Part shown: one piece after another, positions 1 through 30,120 of the stretch | How the letters are laid out: the number at the start of each line of letters is the position of its first letter | How positions within the stretch are numbered: position 1 is the first letter of the stretch | NCBI GenBank assembly: GCA_903813345.2 | Contig: CAIIXF020000008.1 | Coordinates: 20,630,822 to 20,694,821 of the forward strand | DNA from: Owenia fusiformis | Lineage: Eukaryota; Annelida; Polychaeta; Sabellida; Oweniidae | Direction: 5' to 3' | Length of the DNA: 64,000 nt | Notes under the pieces: generated by a model | Told to the model about the DNA's origin: nothing | Databases searched by the model: none | What the model saw: the letters and a program-made list of their open reading frames with translations, nothing else | Program-made: the position numbers and the translations under genes

Positions 1-527
1 GAGACTCAGTATTGACTATGTTGTAAAGTCTCTAACAGCTTTGTTATGTATTGTTGTATTCAGGTCAGATCAAACTATGACTATGTTGTACTGTCTCAAC
101 CTCATAGTTATGTATTGTTGTATTCAGGTCAGCTCCAACTATGACTATGTTGTAAAGTCTCTAACAGCTTTGTTATGTATTGTTGTATTCAGGTCAGATC
201 AAACTATGACTATGTTGTACTGTCTCAACCTCATAGTTATGTATTGTTGTATTCAGGTCAGCTCCAACTATGACTATGTTGTAAAGTCTCTAACAGCTTT
301 GTTATGTATTGTTGTATTCAGGTCAGATCAAACTATGACTATGTTGTACTGTCTCAACCTCATAGTTATGTATTGTTGTATTCAGGTCAGCTCCAACTAT
401 GACTATGTTGTAAAGTCTCTAACAGCTTTGTTATGTATTGTTGTATTCAGGTCAGATCAAACTATGACTATGTTGTACTGTCTCAACCTCTTAGTTATGT
501 ATTGTTGTATTCAGGTCAGCTCCAACT
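1..527 (+). repeat. 129-bp tandem repeat built from the MUS81 exon acceptor
   Basis: A 129-base unit repeats with starts at 41, 170, 299 and 428 and is itself made of two similar halves of about 64 bases. Each half contains a polypyrimidine-poor acceptor GTATTGTTGTATTCAG followed by GTCAGCTCCAACTA or GTCAGATCAAACTA. The last occurrence, at 499-528, is the real splice acceptor and first 14 bases of the MUS81 exon at 515. After those bases the repeat continues TGACTATGTTGTA, which resembles TAGACTATGTAGTA further into the same exon (554-567), as if the unit came from a copy of the exon with an internal deletion. Because 129 is divisible by three, one reading frame stays open through the array, but nothing marks it as a gene. 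Confidence 0.93.
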
Positions 528-3500
528 ACCCCAGGGAAGAGAGCTAGTGTTAGACTATGTAGTAGAGAGGAAACGTATGGATGATTTAGCTGGGAGCATA
601 TGTGATGGACGTTTCAAGGAACAAAAGGTACCTACTAATCGGAAAAATTTAAACCAGTTGTCAAAATTAAATCATGATATCATAAGTAAAACACAAAGCC
701 CTTACAATATTTTTAAAATGCTTCGAGAAATTTTAAAACTATTATCATTTGAAGTTATTTAATGCTATAATTAGTGATTTTTGCTTATATCACTGTATTT
801 TCTAATCTTCAGCACAGACTGAGACATTGTGGTCTTAGGAAGCCTATATATCTAGTAGAGGAGTATGGTTCTAGGCAGCATTTCAGTATAGGAGAAGACG
901 CTCTCAACCAAGCAATAACAAATACTCAGGTCAGTATACAGTTAGGGCAGGGGTATTTCACAGTTTCAATGCTTGTCGTGATTTTTCAAAGAAAAGGGTG
1001 TATGCCTTTTGATGGCATTAGATGACATATGTAATTATTATCCCATCGAACAAAGTTCGGAGGGATATAGGGAATGCCTCCGTCCGTCCGTCTGTCCATT
1101 TTAAAATATGGCCACCATTTACAAGTTCATGTGCGTGATTTTTTAAAAATTTTATAGGTGGCTACTTAAAAGCATATTACATCTTCTGACAACTTGTCTA
1201 GTGAGCAACCATTTTGAAAATGGTGGCCTTTCTTATGTGTGTTGTTTCATGATATTTCCTATATATTTCGTTTGTAAAAATGCCAGCCATTTCTGTTCGA
1301 TGGGATTGTTGTTCTGGTTAATAAATTAGAAACAAGCAGGGTCACTGTACATGTAAAAGAACAAATGCTACTCGTGGGATATTGGGAATAGCATAAGCCA
1401 TATATATTTTTCAAATAGTAGAAAAAAATTCTAAAAACCTGTGAATTAATTCCCCTGTTTCTGGATTTCTAGGTCATAGACCAGTTCTTTGTGAAGCAGA
1501 CTAGAGACACTAAGGAATCAGCTGCCTACCTTACTGTTATGACGCGATACCTGCAAGCTCACTATAATGTAAGTAGCATTGCTATATCACTTTAAAAATA
1601 AGTTAATCCCTGCTGCTCAACTGCTCAACATGAATCTTTTTTGATGTAGTGAAATGGTAGGGTTTATTGGAAAGGTCTGTTAAAGGGTGACGCATATCGT
1701 TTAGCAAATCGAACGCTCGTTTCTGGTGTTGCTCACCGTTTAGTATAAAAGGCCCGATCCCGGAATAATACTCAAGGGTTCACAGGTTCGATGTCGTTGT
1801 GTCAACACCTCTAACTGTTATATAGCATAAGTATATTATAGATCGTCACACATTTATAAAAGGGTGATTTTTATTTTGACAAATCAATTCCAAATTTATG
1901 GGTGAAGTTTCAGGATCTTCTATTTGTGTATAATAAGGAAAAATTGGCATCTAAATTTACCCATAACGTAATAGCACACAGCTTGGCATGTGAAATATCC
2001 TACAAATGAAACAAAGCAGTTCTAATACAAGGATTTACAGGGTGACCGGAAAAAAAGGAGACCATTGAAATAGGCAATATCTCCTAAAATAGACTAGTGA
2101 CATCAATGAAATTTTGCATACATCAGGACAGTTCTATGGAAATTTGTTCCTGAAAGTGTCAATACAAGCAGTCAACTGGTTCAGGAGCTATGATCATTTA
2201 CATAACATGCTCCAAATAGGCGCAATTGAGACCAACGCAGAGCTGGATACATTTGGCAAATACCCTTACATATTCCGACCTTGTTATGGCATTACATTTA
2301 GCATTTATTGCCACCTTTAGGTCAGCAATTGTCTCAGGATTGTTTTGGAACACATTGTCTTTCAAATTGCCCCACAAAAAGAAATCAGGTGGATTCAAAT
2401 TTGAGGTGTATGGAGACGAAGCTTATCTGACCTATGGCTTCTGACTCAGTGGTCCCACTCAGTTACAGTATCATCCTAAGGAGGTTTTGGGCAGCCCTTG
2501 GTTTTCATATGGGATTTAATTGTGCCATATAGTGGTTTTAGTAACATGGCACTATGCCCAATACCTAAAGTGACTCTTAAGATTTGGTAAATCAGCACTT
2601 TGGCAACAGGATGATGAACCACATGTCAGATTTGAATCCTGCTGATTTCTTTTTGTATGGATATTTGAAAGACAATCTATACCAAAACAATCCTCAGACT
2701 ATTGTTGAGCTAAAGAAGGCAATCACTGCTATATGTAATGCCATAATAATGCCATAGAGGGCAGAACATGTAAGGGTAGTTTGCCATATGAATCCAACTC
2801 TGCGTTGGTCTCAATTTTGCCTATTTGGAGCATGTTATGTAAATGATCATAGCTCCTGAACCAGTTGAATGCTTGTATTGAAACCTTCAGTAACAAATTT
2901 CCATATAACTGTTCCAGTGTATGCAAAATTTCATTGATGGCACTTGTCTAGTTTAGGAGAAATTGATTACTTCAATGGTCTCCTTTTTTTCCGGTCACCC
3001 TGTATATTGGCTGTTGTACATGTACTGTTTGAACGCAATCACTCCATGGATAACGTTTTCAAAATCATTATAAACGGATTACTTTATCTCAAAGACAATG
3101 TCAATAAACTGGATTTTACAGAACTCCCCTTATTTCTTAAAAATGGACTGATCCAGTTGATTCGCCTGGAGCCGCCATATTGTTTTTATACGGGATGCTT
3201 ATCGGAACCCTTTAAGTACAAAATGGTATCAAACATTGATTATTCTTGAGAAATAGAAAATTTATAAATATGAAAATCCCTGTACCAATGACTTATATTT
3301 CAAAAGTTCAGAATATGATTTTAAAAATAATCAAGTTTTATGGTTCAAATGGAAATTCAATAAAATAGGTAGGTCCATAGGTAATATAGCCTCCAGAGTG
3401 CTTTATATTTCAGGGTAAGACTCTACATGCTTGCCACAGGGGTGACCTCATTGACTATTGCGAGGAATTGAACATCAACAGCAGTAAGCAACATCTCATG

Positions 3501-5296
3501 ACATTTACTGAGTTCAATGAATCCAGTATTAAAACAAAGGTATACACACTTGCAATATTTCAGAGATAATCTCATTTATTTTCTGATTGAAAATTCAAGC
3601 TACATATTTAAACTATAGCTTAGAGCTGATTGCTTGATTTTTTATTTTTACTTGGTATACTTTGAAATGAATATTGCATGGCCTGGCTGAGCGGTTTTTT
3701 GAATAAAACATTTTGTAATCTCTTGTTCTTTCAACTGATAATTTTGCTAAAATTCTGAGGAGTTAATTCAATATTTAGGTACCTAGGGTACTGAAACCAA
3801 TATAAGATTCAATGTTTGTTTCAGGTATCCAGTGTTCGTCAAATGTTCGGCAAACATCTGATGATGATACATGGATTGACCAATGAAAAGGCTTCTGCAA
3901 TTGTTGAGAAATATCCAACCCCATCAGAGTAAGTGTTATAACATGGCAATATTTCCATCAGGTAAAACCTGTGTATACATACATTTATCCTATGACAAAT
4001 GAGGTTTCAGGTACATGACAGCGGGATGTAGAATTGATATCTTGGAGGAGCGGGACATATATATATCTCCCAATGTGTATCTCCCGCTCCAATATTCGCG
4101 GGAATAGAAATAGTCAGTTTGTTGGAATATCTTGCTCTAGCGAAACTGTCAAAATGGATGCATCATACGGGAGAATTTTTTTGACCAAAATATTGATGGA
4201 TTTCTCGAAAATAATGAGAATGAGAACACGTTAAAAAGAAAACAAACCTGAATTTAAGTGTCCTGAAAACTTCACTTGTGAAACCTCACATGTCATTGGA
4301 TAAATTATTTATGCGATGCTGGGTTTTGAATATGGGGTATATCCCTCGGGAAACACAATATCTTACCTCGGCCCTTGGTAAGATATCTATATTTACCTCA
4401 GGATATTCCCCATATCCAAAACCCCCCCATAACATAACCCTTATCTACCTCATCCATATATTTAGCATATCCGCATATGTGTTTAGCCCCAAAGTAGCTT
4501 TGACTCAATTATCATCATTTCAATTACACAGCAAGGAAAAATGTGATATTCACCCCTGTGGATTTCTTAAACTTGGAAAACAAAAATATTGATTGATACT
4601 TTATATTGCAATTTAACTATTCAGCATTTAGGTCATCTATCTCAAAATGTGAATGGCTTCATTATGGATTTATATATTGCTTCACATGCTAGTGTTTGAA
4701 AAAAGCTGTCAAAAAAAGTGTGGTCCCTATGTAACTTTTAGACTCTGTGGATGCATTTATCCACTTCTAGATGTTGAACAGAAATGAACTTGAAATGATC
4801 AATTGCATTTTTCTGTTACAGTTTGTTTGATGCCTTTGAAGCATGTTCCACGGTGAAAGAGAAGGAAACACTGCTTGCACCTATAAAGTTTGGAAATGCT
4901 AACAGGTTTGATATTTAAATTAAAGCTATATAATCACCTAAATAGAATGTGATCCATCCATCCATCTGTGCCCCCCCCCCCCCTTCAAAGTGTAACTTTA
5001 TATTTAGTGGATTGATGGTAAATGGTTTCGTGCAAAAAAAGTTTTCTTTTCAAAATTTTTACTGCTTCAGAAATGGCAGGTATTTTAGCGAAAGTCAAAG
5101 TTTTTCATTTCAAATCAAAGTAATATTATATGTATGAAATTTTGATAACATCCCAAATGGCTTCTTCAAAGTGTGACTTTGTTGGGATTTAAGAATAAAA
5201 AATGTAATGGCAGTGTATATGTTCTGTTGCAGGTGTATTGGGGTGGCCATGAGTAAACAAGTCTATATGCTCTACAACTTACATGTGTCACATTGA
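515..5296 (+). CDS. MUS81: MUS81 structure-specific endonuclease, C-terminal seven exons (5' end outside window)
   Basis: Seven exons join in frame: 515-627, 813-929, 1473-1568, 3414-3539, 3825-3928, 4822-4905, 5233-5296, all bounded by AG/GT, with TGA at 5294-5296. The first exon carries the XPF/MUS81-family nuclease signature ERKRMDD, where acidic and basic residues bind metal and cut DNA. The next reads [19 protein letters not shown] and ends in AITNTQ, both hallmarks of MUS81. Exon 3 ([20 protein letters not shown]) and exon 5 ([17 protein letters not shown]) match the MUS81 core and its C-terminal helix-hairpin-helix. MUS81 pairs with EME1/EME2 and cleaves 3'-flaps, replication forks and nicked Holliday junctions in the nucleus. 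The N-terminal part lies left of base 1. Oddities: the first visible exon follows an array of copies of its own acceptor, and the final codons lie in a repeat. Identification is by recalled family sequence; no search was run. Confidence 0.93.
1041..1305. mobile_element. MITE-like element with TCCCATCGAAC inverted ends
   Basis: The left end TCCCATCGAAC (1041-1051) and right end GTTCGATGGGA (1295-1305) are perfect 11-base inverted repeats. The interior has a short CCGT/CTGT repeat and no coding capacity. It sits in the MUS81 intron between exons 2 and 3. A related copy starts at 13487 and a diverged one spans 14222-14945, so this is a dispersed non-autonomous family. No clear target duplication was found. 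Confidence 0.6.
2038..3002. mobile_element. Tc1/mariner-type foldback with two opposed transposase C-terminal remnants
   Basis: Ends are CAGGGTGACCGGAAAAAAAG at left and its inverse at right, flanked by TA on both sides (2036-2037 and 3003-3004), the target duplication of Tc1/mariner elements. The arms are inverted copies of about 270 bases or more. Both encode a decayed transposase C-terminus: on the minus strand near 2398-2290 ([20 protein letters not shown]) and on the plus strand near 2622-2740 ([17 protein letters not shown]). The D-L-N-P-x-D stretch is the block around the third catalytic aspartate. The rest of the transposase is absent, so it is immobile by itself. It lies in the MUS81 intron between exons 3 and 4. 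Confidence 0.85.
4043..4430. repeat. Two short inverted repeats in a MUS81 intron
   Basis: A small hairpin at 4043-4095 pairs GGAGCGGGA with TCCCGCTCC. A second at about 4321-4426 pairs GGTTTTGAATATGGGG with CCCCATATCCAAAACC around a loop holding ATATCTTACC and GGTAAGATAT. The second has an inverted relative at about 58107-58157, in the last intron of FBXO28, so it is dispersed. No coding potential. Confidence 0.6.
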
Positions 5297-5725
5297 ATAT
5301 TGGAATCTAACCTACTACAGTTCTTGTGTGTCACAATGGCCATGGAATTCACAATAATTGTCACATTGGCAGTGGAATATATATTTGTGTGTCACACTGA
5401 TCATGGAATTTACAATACATGTATGTCATACTGGCCATGGAATATACAATAATTGTCACACTGACCATGGAATTTACAATTCATGTATTTCACACTGGCC
5501 ATTCGATATGTAACTAAATTGTGTTACATTGGCCATGGAATATAGTATATTTGTGTCACACTGATCATGGAATTTACAATACACATAAATCACAATGTAC
5601 ATTCAATATATTGTGTTACATAGGATATGGAATAGGCCTACATGATAATTATGTGTCACACTGAACATGGGATTTGGATTTACAATGTGTTTGTCACAAT
5701 GAGCCTGGAATTCAAAAACTGCATT
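5283..5725 (+). repeat. Degenerate minisatellite overlapping the MUS81 stop codon
   Basis: Units of about 30 bases (or paired units of about 60) of the form TGTGTCACACTGACCATGGA followed by ATTTACAATA repeat with much variation from the end of MUS81 to about 5725. The array begins inside the coding exon: the last codons and TGA (CATGTGTCACATTGA, 5282-5296) are a version of the repeat core ATGTGTCACACTGA seen again at 5651-5664. Confidence 0.75.
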
Positions 5726-7205
5726 GAACATGTTAAAGAAAAATGTGAGATTTACTTCACTTAACTGCAATAATTTAAAGTTAAAAGAATTACGAGAGAC
5801 AGGGTGTAAAATGTTGGGTGCAATCTTTTTGAAAAACATGCCAATGGTTACCCTTTAAATCGTATTAAAATGATACCATATTAAGGGGTAACCCCGGTAC
5901 TATTGCTTAATCTGCTTTTATGATAAGTTACAGATATTCCAAATAAGTCGGTTGCTATTGAAAATTAAAATGCATGTATCACAATCACTATGGATATGTT
6001 ACATGATTGTGTCACAGTTGCAATTTTAATACATTTACCATGAAACAGTTACTATGGAGATATTATATTAGTATCCCCATAAATGAATATGAATGTTGTG
6101 TAACCAAAGAAACATATCTCAAAGTAACTCTAGATTACTGAAATATGGTAACCATGACTTTATCAGGATTTTGACTTTTGTAGCACATTTTGTATCTTCA
6201 TGAAATGAATTTTGGTTCTCTTGTCCTTTGTGGGAATGACCTTGTTGATTTTATTGTTCCACATCTAGACTTGTTAAACATACAAACTAAAAATTTTTTT
6301 TTTGAATTTTATAAACATTTATTGTTATATAAATATTATTCATAATTTTTTTTAATATTTACATTTGTGCGTATCAAGACAATGGATAACAAATATACGA
6401 TAAAGATAAATTATGATTATAAATAAATCAAACTCTTTGAAACTTACTTTACTTACTTTTGTTAATCAAAGACAAAAGGATTTTTTGGTGCTATGGAATG
6501 ACATTTATTATTAGTATTATTTACTATTCAAACAAAGAAGACCAAGTTACCACTATTGTTATCTGGGCATGTTAACTATATTGTTATACTATGTACATTA
6601 TGTACCCTCGGGTGAGATTTAAATAAATACATAGTTACTTAAAAGAAATACATTTTTATTCCTGTATGATAAGGGACCAACTCAACATATCAATGTACAT
6701 TCACAAATGTGGAATGGGAATGGAGTAAAGATTCATAAATCTGCTGATGCATATTCATGCTCGTCTAAGAAGTGGCTTTGATTTATCAATAAATTTTCAA
6801 TTATGAGGAGGAGACTTATCTGAAATGTAATAATGTTTGACAGCATTGAAATACTGAGCTGGTCCCTTTCACTTGTCTGCAACAGAATCTTTTTTGGAAA
6901 TGCAGGTAGACAAAAAGAAATTTGTTTAGCTATCCCCTTCATCCTTTCCCCAGACAAATATACAAAAAACTGCTAGCATATTTCATCACAACTATTCTGA
7001 CTTGACAGAAATGTTTGTTTTTGTATGTTATAACTTATAAGCATTCGATACAAGGTAGAGTCTCGTCCTTCAAAAATTTCAAAACCTTGCTCTACATAGA
7101 TTTTTAAATAAGACATATGAGGAAGCAATGGAAGGATCTGATGATAATGCAGCCCAGGCCTGTAATATGCGTTAGGTTGGTTAGAACAGCACTGTTCACT
7201 GTACA
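5726..7205. other. Space between the convergent MUS81 and ISCA2 genes
   Basis: No gene is recognised. The part 6280-6480 is very AT-rich. The right part should be ISCA2 3' untranslated sequence up to the candidate polyadenylation signal at 6655-6660. Short open frames on the minus strand at 6733-7236 have no family resemblance and overlap this untranslated region. Confidence 0.5.
6655..6660 (-). terminator. Candidate polyadenylation signal of ISCA2
   Basis: TTTATT on the plus strand reads AATAAA on the minus strand, about 550 bases past the ISCA2 stop. It is the first clear hexamer found in that direction. Transcript data are needed to confirm it. Confidence 0.35.
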
Positions 7206-9897
7206 TTAGAATTTCACAGAGAAAGATGCTCCACATGAGCAGCCCTGTTCTGCATTTGGATTGTCTATAACTCTGAATGCTGATTTAATCAGCTCTTCAT
7301 GATAGTCCACGGTAGAGCCATTAAGATATTCCACTGAATCCTCATCTACAATTATCTTCACACCTTCCCTTTCAAATACTCTGAAAATATATAACATACA
7401 TTTAATATTAATATTAAATCCATAATGGCAATGACAAACCAGTCAGTTGAGAATTTCTGAAAAGATTTAGATGACTATCTTTTTTATTTCAGTAAAATTT
7501 TTTGAAATTTTTGTTTTTCACCAGTTTTAGACATTTTTAGACAAAATAAGTTAAGAAACAATAATTTTACATCTATTTAGAAAATATCCAAGTTCAATTG
7601 ACATGACTGCAAAATTACTTAATAATTACTAGACTCATAGTAGTAGCCTACCTATCATCTTCATTAACTGTTTTGTCGACTTCAAACTTGTACTGGAATC
7701 CAGAACATCCCCCTCCCTCAACTAATATTCTCAGTTGTTCAGCACCAATTTTCTTCATTCGCTGAAAATATGATTAACATGTATATGAATAAGAAGAGTT
7801 AGCTATCTATTTACATGGTTAATGGTATTTTATTGTATGCTAGTACACTGTATTTGATTAAATGTGTACTCCCCGTCCCCTCTCCAAGAAATACAAATAA
7901 AACTGAAAATGTGAAATCTTCAGGTATTTTTTGCTTTATGGATTTTCATGAGTTGTTTAGAGAATACATGAAGGATTTTTATAAAATAAAGCATTGTGGA
8001 TGAAATGAACAATGCAATATCATACCTTACTCCATGACAGTATTACTATTTATTGTATATCATATTAAAGGTTTCCATTGGTATACTATACTTTATATAT
8101 TGGTCACTAACAGACTATAAATTGTGAGTCATATTTTTTCTCCTTTGGTAGCCCCATCATGTATTTTATGTCATGAGTGAATTTTCTGGAGTGAAGGCTG
8201 ATAAGTGATATAATACTAGGCTATTATACACTTCTAAGAATACATAAAAATCAAGTAATATTATGTGTATCCCCGGGGGGTTCACTGTATATAAACCTTG
8301 ATGGGGATCCTTGGTGCACATAGGGTAGCTTTTTTGACATTTGGTATGGCAATGGACCCTAATTTTAGGATCTGGTATGAGAATGGCCCCCCAAATTATA
8401 TATCATACTTCAACATACCTTTATGCAACTATCACTGATTTGCACTGTTGATTTGGCTGTTGTGACTTCGGCTGGTGTAGGAGGAGTCGGAGCTTCCTTT
8501 GGAGAAGTTTGTGTTGAGGCAAATGACCTTACTGTCATTTGACAAGTTCTACAAGCTGCTAACACATTCCTACAATTTCACAAAATCATTTTGTGATTGT
8601 GATCTGTTAGATCTGGTCATTTTAAAATGAGGCCTGACTCAAGTGACATCTATAATTAAAGAGCGACAAATGAGGCTGCTTGGAAAACGTAAACATTTTC
8701 ACATTTTTGCTGAAATCATTCTTGTCATATAACCTTAAAAGCCTAATGACCTTAAGGTTATTCTTTCCGAACAACATTTTTGAAAAAATTCCTATACCTG
8801 CACATGTTATTTTCTGGTACAAAATAAAGTATGAAGGCATGTGTGTATTTCCTTGCTTTTTCAGGAAATTATCCTTGCAATGTCTTCTTTTAGTAAACCT
8901 GGTAGCAGCTGGTCAATGGCAATTCCAGGAACTGCTGATATTTCAAGAAAAATCATTCAAAATGGCCGCCTTTTCCATTTTCCAAATTTCTTTTCAAAGT
9001 TTCTCAATAACACTGGATTTTTATTGACCACTTACTAGATTTTCATTGACCAATTACTAGGTTTACTTCGAGAAGGCAATGTAATGATACTTTCCTGAAA
9101 AAAGCAAGGAAATACACACATGCTTTCATACTTTATTTAGTACCAGAAAATAACATGGGTAGGTATAGCATTTTTTTCAAAAATGTCGTTTGGAAAGAAT
9201 AACCTTAAAAATGAACGATTATCCTGACCCGTTGGATTATATATTTTCCAAAATAGGTATTACGTGAAATGTTAAATGTAAAGAATGAAGTACATTTTTT
9301 TAACTTATTCTTAACTCATCCATTCTAGTCCAATTAAAGGGGAAACTGATAGTTGGGGGGCAATTAGGTACATATTGTTTCAACATCAATGATCAAAAAC
9401 ATTATTGAAACAAAATACAATAGGATCTTAGTGGGAAGATAACAATTTCATAACTAGATATTGATTGAGCAATGAATCACAAAGATCACGATTATGATGA
9501 AAAGGAGTCAGAAACAGGACATTGTATGACCTGGAAATGAGTATATAGGTCAATTGAACTGTGCATCTGCAAAATGAAGAAATCTTGAAATTATGATGAA
9601 AATAAACAATTATGAAAGAACTGTCTTTGAGAAGGCCAATGGACGTATCGAGTAACTAAGCATGTTTTTCAATATTTCTAAATATGCTTTTTAATTTGGA
9701 CCATTGCTAAAATTAATTACCTGTTCCAATAAGTGCTATTTTGAAACAAAAGTAGACGAAATCTTGAACTTGAACTAGCCATTTCGTAAAAATTATTTTG
9801 CTCCTTCAACCATAACAATTTATTCATTAATTAGGGTGATTTTATCGCAATATTATATACATATCTGGTGTATTAAATGTTACTTAATGTTCCGCAT
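7206..9897 (-). CDS. ISCA2: ISCA2, mitochondrial A-type iron-sulfur cluster assembly protein
   Basis: Coding exons on the minus strand: 9897-9884 (proposed), 8569-8419, 7761-7652, 7380-7206, TAA at 7208-7206. Together they give 450 bases without a break, 149 residues, close to the roughly 150 of animal ISCA2. ISCA2 works with ISCA1 and IBA57 in the mitochondrial matrix to form 4Fe-4S clusters. The three cluster-binding cysteines are present: C74 in [12 protein letters not shown], and C139 and C141 in GCSCGASFS near the C-terminus. The N-terminus [14 protein letters not shown] is basic and free of acidic residues, and leads into a Ser/Thr/Pro-rich stretch, as in a mitochondrial presequence. 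The 14-base first exon is the least certain part: it has an in-frame ATG, a usable donor (AA before GTAACA) and the phase the next exon needs. Without it the start could be Met16. Confidence 0.88.
8749..9208. mobile_element. Foldback element in ISCA2 intron 1
   Basis: Inverted arms of about 115 bases at 8749-8866 and 9092-9208 share, in inverse orientation, the stretches TTATTCTTTCC, TGGTACAAAATAAAGTATGA and AAATACACACATGC, with scattered differences. The loop of about 225 bases has no coding capacity. Overlapping open frames here on both strands simply mirror each other. It is probably a non-autonomous DNA element; no clear target duplication was identified. Confidence 0.75.
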
Positions 9898-10185
9898 GGA
9901 TGGGTCAACAAATATATCCTATAATCTAAGAGTAAAATTAGATTTTATACTTATTTGTTATTAATACTTGCGGCTAATACATGTGCGCATGCTCAGTCCG
10001 CGAAAACATAGAACTCTGGGATATATTGTTAGCTTCCGCAATTATAATTTTGATGAAAGTTGTTTTAGAAATGACCTCAAACTAATGGCAAATTCTCGAA
10101 GTATATCACATCTATGGCTTATAATCAAAGACTAGAGCATAGATGAGACATTGCAGTCTGTGTAGATGTAACATCAAGGAGTAAA
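9898..10185. promoter_or_regulatory. Shared promoter region of divergent ISCA2 and PKC genes
   Basis: The proposed ISCA2 start and the PKC start codon are head to head, 288 bases apart. Between them TGCGCATGCTCA at 9984-9995 differs by one base from the NRF-1 consensus YGCGCAYGCGCR, a site typical of bidirectional housekeeping promoters and of genes for mitochondrial proteins. No TATA box is evident. Promoter function is inferred from the arrangement. Confidence 0.5.
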
Positions 10186-29202
<19,017 letters not shown>

Positions 29203-29639
29203 CACCAGCCTAGTCATTGTTAACTTAACTACACATACACACTAACTTAACTTATTTCATATCAATCACAGGAGGACACCTGCTCAATGCAGCAATTATG
29301 TTGCTCGAGTTGACTCACCTGATGGCCACATCATTAAAGACTGTAATGCTCGATCAGTCAGACCTTTTTCAAGTACGCAGATTTGTATTATAGAAATCTA
29401 GCGTAGCCTCGTTTTGGATATCTATGCATTTTGATATGGGGTTGCTATGTGTATTGACTGGTGTCATGTGTGTCACTCGGTCTCCATAGCAACCTCCAGA
29501 AGTCTTGCCAATGAGCAAGCCTTCTGGTTTCATCAATAAATTCAGCAGTCTTTCTATGATATGGTTGCCAGGTGATGGGGCTTCAGAGAGCATACCTCTT
29601 TCATTTAATATATACACATAGGGTATATATGCCTCATTA

Positions 29640-30120
29640 TAATCAGTGTTGTAGTTTCCAAGCAACATGTTGTCTAGACAACTCTACTGAAGTTGCTAGG
29701 TAACTGTCCAAGTTGCTAGGTAACTAAGTCAAGGTTCTTCAGAATCCTTGTCAGATTCGCTAGACAATTATCAGGGTTGATAGGGAGCTGTGCCAGTGTT
29801 GCTAGGTAACTAGGACAAGGTTTCCAGGCAACTACTACAAATTGCAGGATACTCTGCCATAGTTGCTAAGCAGTGCATCAGTTTGCTAGGCAACTTATCA
29901 GGGTTGTGCAGAATGACCTGCACCAGGATGACGCAAGTGATAAACTTTAATAAAGATTCAGCAGCTGTACATATTATCAGAATTACTGTATTATAACATT
30001 GCACCGTACAAACTAATGAATCAAAATGTAAATTATACAATGTACAACTAGAAGTGAAATTTGCAGTGTAGCCTCCCTGTTACTATGGCAACTGGCATGT
30101 TGTTGCTAGACAACTGGCTT
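29640..30120. repeat. Cluster of GTTGCTAGGTAAC X-box-like palindromes
   Basis: Exact GTTGCTAGGTAAC occurs at 29692-29704, 29712-29724 and 29798-29810. Diverged forms (GTTTCCAGGCAAC, GTTTGCTAGGCAAC, GTTACTATGGCAAC, GTTGCTAGACAAC) fill in up to 30110. The imperfect palindrome GTNRCC-RGYAAC is the RFX-factor X-box. The spacing is irregular, about 20 to 90 bases, and it lies in the presumed 3' untranslated or downstream region of the PKC gene. Confidence 0.65.

Noticed and set aside
41-547. Open frame of 168 codons through the 129-bp repeats at the left edge
   Set aside because: The frame is open only because the repeat length is a multiple of three. It has no start context and no family resemblance, and it ends as the real exon begins in another frame.
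1770-1800. ACAGGTTCGATGTCG as a possible polymerase III B box
   Set aside because: No A box at a suitable distance and no cloverleaf pairing.
8622-9038. Overlapping open frames on both strands between ISCA2 exons
   Set aside because: They follow the inverted arms and loop of a foldback element; no protein family is visible.
29369-29668. 99-codon minus-strand open frame after the PKC gene
   Set aside because: No recognisable domain, no neighbouring exons in frame, and it overlaps the X-box-like repeats and presumed 3' untranslated region.
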